Assembly: GCF_003697785.1 (NCBI RefSeq)
Contig: NZ_QOKZ01000006.1
Coordinates: 124,001-188,000, forward strand
Direction: 5' to 3'
Source of the DNA: Paracoccus alkanivorans
Lineage (GTDB): Bacteria > Pseudomonadota > Alphaproteobacteria > Rhodobacterales > Rhodobacteraceae
Length of the DNA: 64,000 bases
The stretch's first letter is position 1, and every line of letters starts with the position of its first letter. Below, one piece after another: positions 1 to 7,360 of the stretch. A program made the translations under genes and the position numbers. Below the pieces are notes generated by a model. That model worked only from the letters and a program-made list of their open reading frames with translations. It was not told the DNA's origin and made no database searches.

Positions 1-971
1 TCCGCGCCGTAGATCGGCATGGAGATTTTCCCAAGTTCAGGACTCTGCACGAACATGCAGCCTTCTTCGGGGATGATGTGTAGCGGCGTGCTCCGATCAC
101 CGAATGCCGGGAACGCCGCCAAGGCATCGCCAGTCAGCGCGACCGAGAAACTTCCATCGACGTTCTGCGGGATCACGCGCCGGTAATCGGGGAACTGGCC
201 GTCAATCAGCTTCGTCACCATCGACCATTTCGGATTGGAGATCCTGATGGCCAGCTTGTCGGTGCTAAGCGCAAACCTGATCATGTCCAGCCCTTTCAGG
301 TCTTTCCGAAGCTGCGACACCGCGCAGGCCGGCAGGATCATGCCTTTACGTTCCCACGGAATATCAGACAGGTCTGCCTGCGTCATCCGGTGGCCGTCGG
401 TGCTGACCATGCGTAAATGGCCATCCACGGCTTCGAGATAGATGCCGTTGAGGTAATACCGGGTTTCCTCGGTCGAGATGGTGGCATTGCAGGCGTCGAG
501 GCCGTAGCGGAAAACGGATGCCTCGATTTCCTGCGGCTGTTCAAAATTACGCTGGTCGAACATGCTGTGCGGGAAATCTTCAACCGGGATGATTTCGTTG
601 AACTTCGCCGTCAATTCGCCAGACTTGAAAGCGATGGATGGCATCGGGTGGCCGATATATTTCCACTCGCCCCGGCTGATTTCGGCGGTCGAGCCGCCAT
701 GCTTCAAGACGTGTTCCAAGAAGCGCGGCTGGATCAGGAAATCAATATTCTCGCCTTCCGCCGCGAAGTTGATGGCGATTTCCCGGTCCAGATCGGTCGC
801 GGTGATGATGCCCATGCCGCCCTTGATTGCAATGCGAACTGTGCCAAGCACGGGGATCGCGCGATTGGCTCCCTTCGACATGCAGGTTTTGGCCAGAGCC
901 AGGGCACTGCGCAGATTGGCAGTCACAATGGTCGCGGTAGTGGATTTCTGAATTTCGGTCTGGGTGTTCAT
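1..971 (-). CDS. dnaN: Phage DNA polymerase III beta subunit (sliding clamp), 3' end outside window
   Basis: This frame runs off the left edge; about 323 residues are visible of the roughly 370 usual for a clamp. The product should form the ring that tethers DNA polymerase to DNA. Clamp landmarks seen in order: DLDREI in the first domain (about residue 60), STEETRYYLNGIYLE followed by TDGHRM in the middle domain, and LIDGQFPDYRRVIP in the third. The start ATG lies 2 bases after the stop of the upstream GapR-like gene, so the two are co-transcribed. It belongs to the leftward phage early operon with a recT remnant, which argues for a phage-borne clamp rather than the host dnaN. The C-terminal residues cannot be judged. 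Confidence 0.85.
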   Translation of the reverse strand, partial: MNTQTEIQKSTTATIVTANLRSALALAKTCMSKGANRAIPVLGTVRIAIKGGMGIITATDLDREIAINFAAEGENIDFLIQPRFLEHVLKHGGSTAEISRGEWKYIGHPMPSIAFKSGELTAKFNEIIPVEDFPHSMFDQRNFEQPQEIEASVFRYGLDACNATISTEETRYYLNGIYLEAVDGHLRMVSTDGHRMTQADLSDIPWERKGMILPACAVSQLRKDLKGLDMIRFALSTDKLAIRISNPKWSMVTKLIDGQFPDYRRVIPQNVDGSFSVALTGDALAAFPAFGDRSTPLHIIPEEGCMFVQSPELGKISMPIYGA

Positions 972-973
972 GG

Positions 974-1258
974 TCACATCCCCAATGCTTCGCGATAGAG
1001 GTCGAGGATGGCCTGTTCCTCGGCCAGATCGTTCTTGTCGCGCTTGCGCTCAGCGATCAGCTTTCGGATGGCCTTGGCGTCGTAGCCGCGGGCCTTCGCC
1101 TCCGCGTAGATTTCCTTGATCCGATCCGCCGCCTCCTTCTTCTCGGCTTCACCGGATTCGATCTGTTCGATGAACTGGCGCAGTTCGGCGGCCGCCACGG
1201 AATAGGCTTTGCTGTTGTGCCCCTGCCAATCGGGATCGTCTTTGTGCTTGTCGGTCAT
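974..1258 (-). CDS. DUF2312 (GapR-like) DNA-binding protein
   Basis: A 94-residue protein with the DUF2312 pattern: an AAELRQFIEQIE helix, then KEAADRIKEIYAEAKARGYD and KAIRKLIAERK. In Caulobacter this family is GapR, a nucleoid protein that binds overtwisted AT-rich DNA ahead of forks. Copies are common in alphaproteobacterial prophages, where the role is not defined. The start ATG overlaps the stop of the upstream winged-helix gene (ATGA), and the sliding clamp follows 2 bases downstream. A role near phage replication is inferred from this context only. Confidence 0.85.
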   Translation of the reverse strand: MTDKHKDDPDWQGHNSKAYSVAAAELRQFIEQIESGEAEKKEAADRIKEIYAEAKARGYDAKAIRKLIAERKRDKNDLAEEQAILDLYREALGM

Positions 1259-1554
1259 CGCTGCGCCTCCGCAATCTTCCAGCGCACAGCGCTGCGACCC
1301 GAGGCGTTACGCCCGCGTTCGCCCGCGTCGATCAGCTTTCCGGCCTTCGCCAATTCCGAGATCCGGGGCCGGATCGACAGGACGGACAACCGCATGGCCT
1401 TGGCTACCTCATCGGCGGTCATGGGCCGGGCAACGGCTTTCATCACCCTGATAATGGCATCACGTAGGAAAGGCGCTTTGGTGGCCGCGTGGATCGCGGC
1501 TTCTTCGCTTGTGGATTGGCCTTTCCAACCGGTGTTGGAGTCAGTGTAGGGCAT
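1255..1554 (-). CDS. Small winged-helix DNA-binding protein (phage)
   Basis: A 99-residue protein. Residues about 30-75 (AIIRVMKAVARPMTADEVAKAM, then RPRISELAKAGKLIDAGER) read as a winged helix: the recognition-helix segment IRPRISELAKAGKL is typical of phage HTH proteins that control early genes or aid replication. A strong ribosome binding site (AAGGAG, 5 bases before ATG) sets the start. Its stop overlaps the start of the DUF2312 gene. The exact target is unknown. Confidence 0.6.
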   Translation of the reverse strand: MPYTDSNTGWKGQSTSEEAAIHAATKAPFLRDAIIRVMKAVARPMTADEVAKAMRLSVLSIRPRISELAKAGKLIDAGERGRNASGRSAVRWKIAEAQR

Positions 1555-1565
1555 GGTTACTCCTT

Positions 1566-1781
1566 TCAGTCGGGCAGCGGACCGGATGCGCGCAGGGCTT
1601 CCGCCAGGGCGTCATCCCCCGCCTTCTCGGCCTTCTTGATCGCGGCAGCCCGGTGATAGGGGTTCATCTCGGACATTTTGACGGTGGACCCGTCGGACCT
1701 GCGCCATGTGCCGCTTTCCGGCTTCTGGTCGGATTTCTGCGGGCTGCCGTCATAGGGCCAGTCGAGGCGGGGGGATTTCAT
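1566..1781 (-). CDS. Small hypothetical phage protein
   Basis: A 71-residue hydrophilic protein with no recognised domain. The N-terminal half is rich in Pro, Ser and Asp; the C-terminal half (YHRAAAIKKAEKAGDDALAE) is a charged helix. The ATG at 1781 overlaps the stop of the recT remnant (TGATG), so it is probably translationally coupled; a GTG one codon earlier is possible. Function unknown; it is called real because of coupling and position in the early operon. Confidence 0.5.
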   Translation of the reverse strand: MKSPRLDWPYDGSPQKSDQKPESGTWRRSDGSTVKMSEMNPYHRAAAIKKAEKAGDDALAEALRASGPLPD

Positions 1782-2404
1782 CACTCGCCCTCCCCGTCCC
1801 TCTGGGCGACGAAAGCCTTGAACTCGTCCATCATCGCTTCGTATTCGTCCGGCTCGGCCTTCTGGATCTCGGCAAGCTGGACCTCGAACATTTCCAGCGT
1901 CTCATCAAGCGGCGCACCGTCCTGCAGGTCGTTCAGGATCAGGCCGGAAATCTTCTGGATCATTTCGGAGGCCGAAAAGCCGCCAAACATGGACTTCTGT
2001 CCCTCGCCCTCGGTCTTGTTCACCTTGGTCTGGCGCTGCGGCCGTTCTTCCTGCGGCGTTTTGTCCGTGTGATCCGGGGCTTGCTCGGCCTTCTTCACAG
2101 GTTTCGGCTCGGGCTTGTTCTCGGTCTCGGGTGGATTCCCCTCGTCCTGCGACTGATCATCGTCGCCCTGGCCTTCATCTTCGCCGGGAGAATACTCGCC
2201 GTCGATGTAATCGGCCTGCTCCACATCCAGACCTTCGGTCGGATTCATGGCGAAGTCAGCGAAGTTTGCCCGGCCGCCATCGACTTCGACCGCATCGCGG
2301 AACTCTGTGGACAGAGGCAGAAACTTCGCCAGCGCACGAATGGCGGTTTTCTTTGCCATTTCGTTTTCGTGCGTTGCCGTTACAGATCGCGCGCAGGCGC
2401 TCAT
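1781..2404 (-). pseudogene. recT: recT remnant: C-terminal part of a RecT-family annealing protein
   Basis: The segment THENEMAKKTAIRALAKFLP, followed by STEFRDAVEVD, matches the end of the RecT core (E. coli RecT has THWEEMAKKTAIRR then LFKYLPVSIEIQRAV). Everything N-terminal of this, about 200 residues including the DNA-binding core, is absent; upstream of about 2374 the frame shows no RecT similarity. The rest is an acidic Glu/Asp/Pro linker (about residues 60-125) and a helical tail with FGGFSASEMIQKISGL. RecT normally anneals single strands made by a phage exonuclease. This copy is unlikely to do so. The next gene upstream is truncated at the same point in another frame, indicating a deletion. 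Confidence 0.75.
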
Positions 2405-2606
2405 CGGCGGTCAGTTCGCCGGTTTCAGGATCAATCTCCTGTTCCAGCCAGATTTCGACCGGCACGAATGGGCCGTTGCGGACCATGCGAGTTTTGTAAA
2501 AGCCGGGCTGCGGATCGTCCTCGGTGCGCGGAACACGCTCACCGGCCACACTGCGCTGCCAGAAGTCATACTGCTGATCGCGTGGCGTGGGGCAGCGGAT
2601 CGGCAT
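2256..2606 (-). pseudogene. Phage hypothetical protein, 3'-truncated at the recT deletion
   Basis: Residues 1 to about 77 from the ATG at 2606 (MPIRCPTPRDQQYDFW, PGFYKTRMVRNGPFVPVEIW, EIDPETGELTADERLR) resemble small conserved proteins found next to recombination genes in alphaproteobacterial prophages. After about position 2375 the frame becomes basic low-complexity sequence (KRNGKENRHSCAG), which is RecT coding DNA read out of frame. The start overlaps the previous stop (TGATG). It appears to be the left part of a gene fused by deletion to the recT 3' end. Function of the intact family is unknown. Confidence 0.55.
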
Positions 2607-2809
2607 CACACAAGCCCCGCCTGTATCGCCTTCCATTCCGGCAGATGCAGTGTGCACGTGTTCCGGATCTGATCGCGGTTCTCGACCTCACAGAGCGACA
2701 AAGGCACCCATTCAGCGTCACGCTCCTTGTCCGACGTCACCAGCAGGGCGCGATCGGTTTCGTTGATAATGCGGACTTCGACCGCAACGATTGTATCGTC
2801 GCTCATCAT
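2606..2809 (-). CDS. Small hypothetical phage protein
   Basis: A 67-residue protein whose beta-rich N-terminus (IVAVEVRIINETDRALLVTSD) is followed by WVPLSLCEVENR and ends LPEWKAIQAGLV. This layout recurs in small prophage proteins that are presumed to modulate early functions, but I cannot assign a biochemical role. It is coupled at both ends: its ATG overlaps the upstream stop and its stop overlaps the next start. Real gene likely, function unknown. Confidence 0.55.
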   Translation of the reverse strand: MMSDDTIVAVEVRIINETDRALLVTSDKERDAEWVPLSLCEVENRDQIRNTCTLHLPEWKAIQAGLV

Positions 2810-3141
2810 GCCGTCTCCGCGATCGCGCCTTCGATGCAGCCCGCATAGAACTGATTGGCGGTTTCTTCGGGGGACTGATACTGCAGCAGACCGTCAGCAT
2901 AGCCGAACAGGTAAGACGCGGCAGCCATGCGCTCGGCCTGCTCGTTCCCTCCTGCGTTCACGGCCGTAATGGCTTCATCCACGCCATCAAGCAGGGACGC
3001 TCCGATCAGGCCATCCTCGGCCCCGTGCAGTGCCAGGGCGGCACCTTCCATGCAAATCTCGTGCTGGAAGTCGGCTATACCGGCCATAGCGGGCTGGCAT
3101 GACGCGGTGATTGCGATGAGTGCAATGGCTGCGGGCTTCAT
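2806..3141 (-). CDS. Small exported protein (signal peptide), phage early operon
   Basis: A 111-residue protein starting with a clear Sec signal peptide (MKPAAIALIAITASCQPAMA, cleavage after AMA). A lipobox reading at ASC is less likely. The mature part has two cysteines (HEICMEG and YAGCIEG) that could form a disulfide, and an Ala-rich helical middle. The ATG at 3141 overlaps the upstream stop (ATGA). An exported product within an early operon may act in the periplasm, for example in superinfection exclusion; that is only an inference. Confidence 0.55.
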   Translation of the reverse strand: MKPAAIALIAITASCQPAMAGIADFQHEICMEGAALALHGAEDGLIGASLLDGVDEAITAVNAGGNEQAERMAAASYLFGYADGLLQYQSPEETANQFYAGCIEGAIAETA

Positions 3142-3416
3142 GCGTGCCCTCCACATGCGACCTTCTCGAAGCCAGCGATTAGCTTGCTCATGCAGGCATG
3201 CGCTTCGATACGGTCTGGCTCCGTGTTCTCGGCAATTCCCATAAGTATGGTGCGCGCCGCGTCTGCATCCATGTGGCGCAGGTCATTCGCACAGATCGCA
3301 GCAACAGCGATCACCGCTGCCGTCGGGTGCATGCCAAGGTCATGCGAGACTTCTTCCAATGCTTGATGGATTCTTCTCGCTAAGATTTGGGTGGTCAGGG
3401 CCTTCTTGGTCATCAT
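3138..3416 (-). CDS. Hypothetical protein, first gene of the leftward early operon
   Basis: A 92-residue, mostly helical protein with no recognised domain; Ala/Met/Cys-rich in its middle (HPTAAVIAVAAICANDLRHM). AAGGAG lies 4-5 bases before the ATG. It is the first gene after the divergent intergenic region 3417-3534, so the leftward early promoter is expected there. Function unknown. Confidence 0.5.
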   Translation of the reverse strand: MMTKKALTTQILARRIHQALEEVSHDLGMHPTAAVIAVAAICANDLRHMDADAARTILMGIAENTEPDRIEAHACMSKLIAGFEKVACGGHA

Positions 3417-3534
3417 GTCTCCTTGGGTTCATTGCCCCCGGCGCAGGGAGGTGGAAGCGCCAGGGGCAGACTGCAGCAGCCGACAGGGAGGAGGATTCGG
3501 TTGACCGCAGTATCCGGGCTTCAGAACGGCTCGG

Positions 3535-4980
3535 ATGAACCTGACCCATGGTGGCCGATGCGAGGACGCGACCGAACCATTCCGCACGATCACGGGGGCG
3601 CATCGCGGGGAGAAAGCCGTTGTCGCGCCCAGCCTGATGAGCATGAAGGGTTCGGCGAGACGTGACAGCCCTGTTACCGAACCGCACCCGACCGTGCTGG
3701 CCGGTGGCAATCATAGCGCCGTCATCGCCCCGAGTATCACCCGCTTCAATAGCGGCGCGACCGGCCAGGATATCCGCGACCCGCTGGCAACGATCACGGC
3801 GAATAGCTGGATCAAGAAACCCGGCGGCGCAGCGCCCTTGGGCGTTCTCACGCCATACCTCGCCAGCATAGCGCATGGCGACAGCGGCGGGCGCCGGGAA
3901 TATCCGCTGACCGATCCCCTCGGCACAGTGACTGTCGGCGGCATCCAACATGCCGCTGTCTCGCCCTTTCTTGCGACCATGCGCAATAGCCAGAAGCCGT
4001 GGCAGGGTATCAACGAGCCGACGCATACGATCACTGCTGGTGGCGCTGGCCTGACTTTCGTCGCGCCCGTGCTGACCTATGCCCAACAGGGCGGCGGCAA
4101 TCGATCGGTCGAGGATCCGCATCACACGATCTGCGCCAGCAAGAAAGACCAGAACAGCATGATTGCTGCGACCATGGTCCAGACTGGCTATGGCGAACGT
4201 AAGGGCCAAGCGCCGCGCGCGCTCGATATAGGGAAGCCCCTCGGGACGGTTGTATCCGGTGGCGTGAAACACGCGCCATGCGCGGCATTTCTCGCGCAGC
4301 ACAATGGCGGTCCGCGAATGAACGCGCATGCCGGTCATGATCCGCGTGAACCGATCAGCACGGTGGCGGCCACCGGCAGCCATCAAATGCCGGTCTCTGC
4401 ATTCATCGCCCGGCAGTTCGGCGCCAGCACCGGGCATGCGATCGATACGCCCCTGGGCACAATCACTGCCGGCGGACAAGGCAAGTCGCAGGTCGTCGCG
4501 CCTTGGTTCGCCAAATACTACGGCACCGGCGACGGCGCGCGGACGGATGCCCCCTGTCATACCGTCACGGTCAAGGACCGGTTCTCGCATTGCGAGGCTG
4601 AACTGGCAGCCCCGCCATTCGGTCCCGAGCATTACGCCCGGGCGCGCGAGGTCGCCGAGTTCCTGCGCGCACATGATGCTTGGGATGGCGGCGAGTTCGT
4701 CACCCTGACAATCGCCGGCGTCGAATACGTCATTGTCGATATCGGCATGCGGATGCTGACCCCGCGCGAGTTATTCCGCGCACAGGGCTTCCCCGAGGAC
4801 TACGTGATCGAGGGTGTCTGGGAAAGGCTGGATACCGAGGAACCTGCGTGGCGGGCATTTCCAAAGGACGTGCAGGTCAGTTGCTGTGGCAATTCCGTGT
4901 GCCCGCCGCTAGCCGAGGCCATTGTAGAGGCGAATTGCCAGCACCTGGTTGCGGATGCGCAGCGGGAGGACGCGATATGA
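3535..4980 (+). CDS. C-terminal part of a phage C5-cytosine DNA methyltransferase with a tandem-repeat target domain; catalytic half missing
   Basis: The last 100 residues carry the C-terminal landmarks of Dcm-type enzymes: RMLTPRELFRAQGFPEDY and QVSCCGNSVCPPLAEAIVEA (motif X). Before them lie about ten imperfect repeats of 35-50 residues, each centred on a T(I/V)TAGG-like core followed by a VAPFLA-like strand, in the place of the target-recognition region. The motifs needed for catalysis (the SAM loop, the PCQ loop with the attacking Cys, and ENV) are absent. The frame is closed by a TGA at 3502, only 33 bases before the ATG, so no upstream exon-like remainder exists here. Methyl transfer is unlikely unless another protein supplies the catalytic domain. 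A decayed gene or a DNA-binding leftover are both possible. Confidence 0.75.
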   Translation: MNLTHGGRCEDATEPFRTITGAHRGEKAVVAPSLMSMKGSARRDSPVTEPHPTVLAGGNHSAVIAPSITRFNSGATGQDIRDPLATITANSWIKKPGGAAPLGVLTPYLASIAHGDSGGRREYPLTDPLGTVTVGGIQHAAVSPFLATMRNSQKPWQGINEPTHTITAGGAGLTFVAPVLTYAQQGGGNRSVEDPHHTICASKKDQNSMIAATMVQTGYGERKGQAPRALDIGKPLGTVVSGGVKHAPCAAFLAQHNGGPRMNAHAGHDPREPISTVAATGSHQMPVSAFIARQFGASTGHAIDTPLGTITAGGQGKSQVVAPWFAKYYGTGDGARTDAPCHTVTVKDRFSHCEAELAAPPFGPEHYARAREVAEFLRAHDAWDGGEFVTLTIAGVEYVIVDIGMRMLTPRELFRAQGFPEDYVIEGVWERLDTEEPAWRAFPKDVQVSCCGNSVCPPLAEAIVEANCQHLVADAQREDAI

Positions 4981-4991
4981 ACCAGTTAGGG

Positions 4992-5633
4992 TCATCCGCT
5001 TCGGCGTTCTATCCTTTTTTCGGTGGCGGCTCTTACCCGTTCAGGGAGGTCAAAGAGGTAGGTCAACAGCAGCGTGATGAAGTCACGTCCGGCGGTGACC
5101 TCGTCCTCTGGCGGATCATCTTCATCGTGTGCCCCGTCATTTCCAAGAAAGCGAACGCCGTTCATGAGCTTGATCAATGCCTGCGGCACAGCATGCTCTT
5201 TTTCCAGTTTTTCTATTTTCGCGTGCAATTTCCCTGTGATTTCAGGATGGGCATATTTAAGGCCGCGCTCCAAGGCTCTCCGATATCCCATCGCCGCGCT
5301 GGCAAAGCGCCCATCGGAAAAGTTCGCTTCGGCTTCTGTGAAGGCTGTCGCCACCGACGAGGGAAGCGCCTCAATGAGGCGGGGGGCCGGTTTTTTCGGC
5401 GCGCTGTCAAAGATACTGATGTAACCCGCCAGATCCGGCCACGACGTAGAGCGAATGACGTCGAACGATGTGGATACCGTGGATTCGGCAAACACGATCG
5501 ATGCTTTATGGCAGAGGCCGCACCTGATCATAAGCGAAAATCGCGTCGGGCTTTCCGAGGAGAAACCAGAAATGTCCATCGCCACGTTTTGCTGACGGCA
5601 GTGCGGGCAGTCAAAGGGGATTTGGTTCGCCAT
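4992..5633 (-). CDS. DUF4145-like protein with an N-terminal zinc ribbon
   Basis: A 213-residue protein. The N-terminus has CPHCRQQN and, about 27 residues later, CGLC, a likely zinc ribbon. The C-terminal part (about 95-205) has the DUF4145 pattern: AAMGYRRALERGLKYA, then helices ending in MNGVRFLGNDGAHDED. The domain occurs in restriction-type and other poorly studied proteins. It is the only leftward gene inside a rightward operon and converges on the methyltransferase with an 11-base gap. Its start codon shares the CATG at 5631-5634 with the divergent small gene. The isolated position suggests cargo (a moron). Function unknown. Confidence 0.65.
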   Translation of the reverse strand: MANQIPFDCPHCRQQNVAMDISGFSSESPTRFSLMIRCGLCHKASIVFAESTVSTSFDVIRSTSWPDLAGYISIFDSAPKKPAPRLIEALPSSVATAFTEAEANFSDGRFASAAMGYRRALERGLKYAHPEITGKLHAKIEKLEKEHAVPQALIKLMNGVRFLGNDGAHDEDDPPEDEVTAGRDFITLLLTYLFDLPERVRAATEKRIERRSG

Positions 5634-5811
5634 GCTTAATTCCAAGGTCCTGAATAGATCACTGTGTTTATACCGCGATCCGGTCAAGCTGTCGCGCGTT
5701 CTGACAGAAGAATATCTCCGCGCAGATAGAAACGGCCGCACAGAAATCGCGCTGTCACTCATCATGGAACTGACTTCCCGGTTAGCGCTCGAACGGAGGC
5801 AATCCGAATGA
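5632..5811 (+). CDS. Small hypothetical phage protein (59 aa)
   Basis: A 59-residue frame from ATG 5632 to TGA 5811. It reads as a compact helical, charged protein (LYRDPVKLSRVLTEEYLRAD in the middle). Its stop overlaps the ATG of the next gene (ATGA), and its start overlaps the divergent DUF4145 start on the palindrome CATG. The coupling to the downstream operon is the main reason to call it real. No function recognised. Confidence 0.45.
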   Translation: MLNSKVLNRSLCLYRDPVKLSRVLTEEYLRADRNGRTEIALSLIMELTSRLALERRQSE

Positions 5812-6062
5812 CCCCACGCCTCATATGGGAACAACCGCACCCGCCCAACGGTAGAATCCTCGCCAAGATCGGCTGTGTCGAAGTCGGCGTGATCTACACC
5901 GTTCATCAGGGCGGTTATGATTGGCGACGTTATCCGATCGGCCCGGGCCAGATCGCGCGCGGCACGGCAAAAACAGAACTTGCCGCAAAAAACGCCCTGA
6001 CCGGCGCTGTCCGTGAGTTTCTGGCGAGCGCCGGGCTGAAAAGCGCGGAGGCGCCGGCATGA
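5808..6062 (+). CDS. Hypothetical phage protein
   Basis: An 84-residue protein with an N-terminal beta-rich half (LIWEQPHPPNGRILAKIGCV, then VGVIYTVHQGGYDWRRYPI) and a C-terminal helix (KTELAAKNALTGAVREFL). The N-terminal part resembles short prophage proteins seen next to methyltransferases, but no function is known. It is coupled to neighbours on both sides through ATGA overlaps. Confidence 0.5.
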   Translation: MTPRLIWEQPHPPNGRILAKIGCVEVGVIYTVHQGGYDWRRYPIGPGQIARGTAKTELAAKNALTGAVREFLASAGLKSAEAPA

Positions 6063-6616
6063 ATCTCCCCATCGGACCATTCGACGTGATCCTCGCCGAT
6101 CCACCTTGGCGGTTCGCCAGCAATTCCGATGCAAAGCCGGGCCGCAATGCCCGGCGGCATTACGATTGTATGTCGCTGGATGAAATCTGCGCCCTGCCGG
6201 TTAAGGATTCCGCCGCCAAGAACGCCCTGCTCCTGATGTGGGTGACGGTTCCTTTCGCACATATGGCCGATCAGGTCGTGCGCGCTTGGGGATTCCGCGC
6301 AAAGTCGCAGCTTATCTGGTGCAAGCAGAGGATCGGGACCGGATATTGGGTCCGCAACAAGCATGAGATTTGTGTCCTTGCCACGCGGGGCCGCTTCCCG
6401 TGCCCCTCTCCCGCATTGTTTCCAACCTCGATCATCCCCGGAGAGCAGCGCGGGCACAGCCGCAAACCCGAATGGGTTCAGGACGTGATCGATGAACGCC
6501 TTCCAGACTCCCGGAAACTGGAAATGTTCGCCAGGCGGCCGCGCGGTGGCTGGACCGTCTGGGGCAACGAAGTCGAAAAATTTCAGGAGGTAGGAAATGC
6601 CTGTCCGTCAATCTGA
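6059..6616 (+). CDS. MT-A70 family adenine-N6 methyltransferase
   Basis: A 185-residue SAM-dependent enzyme that should methylate adenine N6 in phage DNA, probably protecting it from host restriction. The catalytic tetrapeptide DPPW lies at about residues 14-17 (VILADPPWRF). MT-A70 features follow: HYDCMSLDEI, LLLMWVTVPF, the AWGFRAKSQLIWCK strand, GTGYWVRNKHE, and the C-terminal KLEMFARRPRGGWTVWGNE. Length is normal for the phage subfamily, so the gene looks intact, unlike the cytosine methyltransferase upstream. The start overlaps the upstream stop. Confidence 0.9.
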   Translation: MNLPIGPFDVILADPPWRFASNSDAKPGRNARRHYDCMSLDEICALPVKDSAAKNALLLMWVTVPFAHMADQVVRAWGFRAKSQLIWCKQRIGTGYWVRNKHEICVLATRGRFPCPSPALFPTSIIPGEQRGHSRKPEWVQDVIDERLPDSRKLEMFARRPRGGWTVWGNEVEKFQEVGNACPSI

Positions 6617-6826
6617 AGTGATCAAACGCCTGAAATCTGGAGAAACCCTCATTCACGTCCTGCCGCGCGGTGACCTGGATACGGAAGAGCCGTTTCAATA
6701 CTTGTCTGGGGGGGGGGGCGTGTCACCCGTGCCACCTATCGGAAGCTGAAACCGCAACTTATCCCAGTCAGCCACGGACTGTTCGCGGGTGCCGAACCGC
6801 AGGAATGGCGGTGGGCTGATGGATAA
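6597..6826 (+). pseudogene. Small phage protein frameshifted at an 11-base G tract
   Basis: From ATG 6597 (after AGGAGG at 6585-6590) the frame reads MPVRQSEVIKRLKSGETLI and on to the G tract at 6708-6718, then stops after about 12 more codons at a TGA. The shifted frame beyond the tract reads VTRATYRKLKPQLIPVSHGL and ends at TAA 6826, overlapping the next gene's ATG. Only a tract of 9 or 12 G restores one frame of about 75 residues. The gene is therefore either broken, phase-variable or miscalled in sequencing. Function unknown. Confidence 0.6.
6708..6718. repeat. Homopolymeric G tract (11 G)
   Basis: Eleven consecutive G bases inside a small phage gene. Tracts of this length slip during replication and are also a frequent source of sequencing error. 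The present length puts the two halves of the gene out of frame. Confidence 0.9.
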
Positions 6827-7001
6827 GACCGCCAGTGTGAAGCGCGAGGACGGCTTTGCCGTCATTCGCATCCCCATGTCCGAAGTCCACGGCCTCCGCG
6901 TGGCACTGGCGGAATGCCCGTGCCGGGCCACGAAGTCCACCGAGACAGCCAATATCCGCCGCAGGTTCGACAAGGCCTTGGCGCGATTGGAGACGAGATG
7001 A
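6819..7001 (+). CDS. Small hypothetical phage protein (60 aa)
   Basis: A 60-residue basic protein (MDKTASVKREDGFAVIRI, later LRVALAECPCRATKS, ending in a charged helix FDKALARLETR). Its ATG overlaps the end of the frameshifted gene and its stop overlaps the rusA start (ATGA). No function recognised; it is supported by tight packing in the operon. Confidence 0.5.
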   Translation: MDKTASVKREDGFAVIRIPMSEVHGLRVALAECPCRATKSTETANIRRRFDKALARLETR

Positions 7002-7360
7002 TCACGCTCCCTCAAATCAAGCTCGACTGGCCATCCCAGCCATGCTGGCCGAACCGGAAGGCGAACTGGCGGGACAATCGTGCGTCCCGCTCGATCCAGA
7101 AGGACGCGGCATTCTATACCGCCATCGGGAAGGGCTGGCAGAAGCCCGGACCACATGTCCGTGGCGTTCACCTGTCCCTGACGTTCTGCGCCCCATCACA
7201 GCGGCGCTTCGACCTCGACAACGCCCTTGCCGCAATGAAGGGCGCGATCGACGGCCTGTCGGCCTGCCTGGGCGTGGATGACAGCCGTTTCACTTATACC
7301 CTGCGCCGCGGCGATCCGTCACGGGATGGCGGGGTGATTGTGGTTGCGGAGGTGATGTGA
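6998..7360 (+). CDS. rusA: RusA-family Holliday junction resolvase
   Basis: A 120-residue protein of normal RusA length. RusA dimers cut four-way junctions and so clear phage replication or recombination intermediates. The acidic active-site pattern is visible: FDLDNALAAMKGAIDGL at about 70-88, then GVDDSRF around 92-98, matching the DxDN...DD arrangement of the family. An N-terminal basic part contains PNRKANWRDNRASRS. The start overlaps the previous stop, and the downstream gene begins at a GTG overlapping its TGA. Confidence 0.8.
   Translation: MITLPQIKLDWPSQPCWPNRKANWRDNRASRSIQKDAAFYTAIGKGWQKPGPHVRGVHLSLTFCAPSQRRFDLDNALAAMKGAIDGLSACLGVDDSRFTYTLRRGDPSRDGGVIVVAEVM

Noticed and set aside
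3340..4674. Minus-strand frame of 444 codons opposite the methyltransferase repeats
   Set aside because: The plus frame carries recognised C5-methyltransferase motifs and regular repeats; the minus frame is their shadow.
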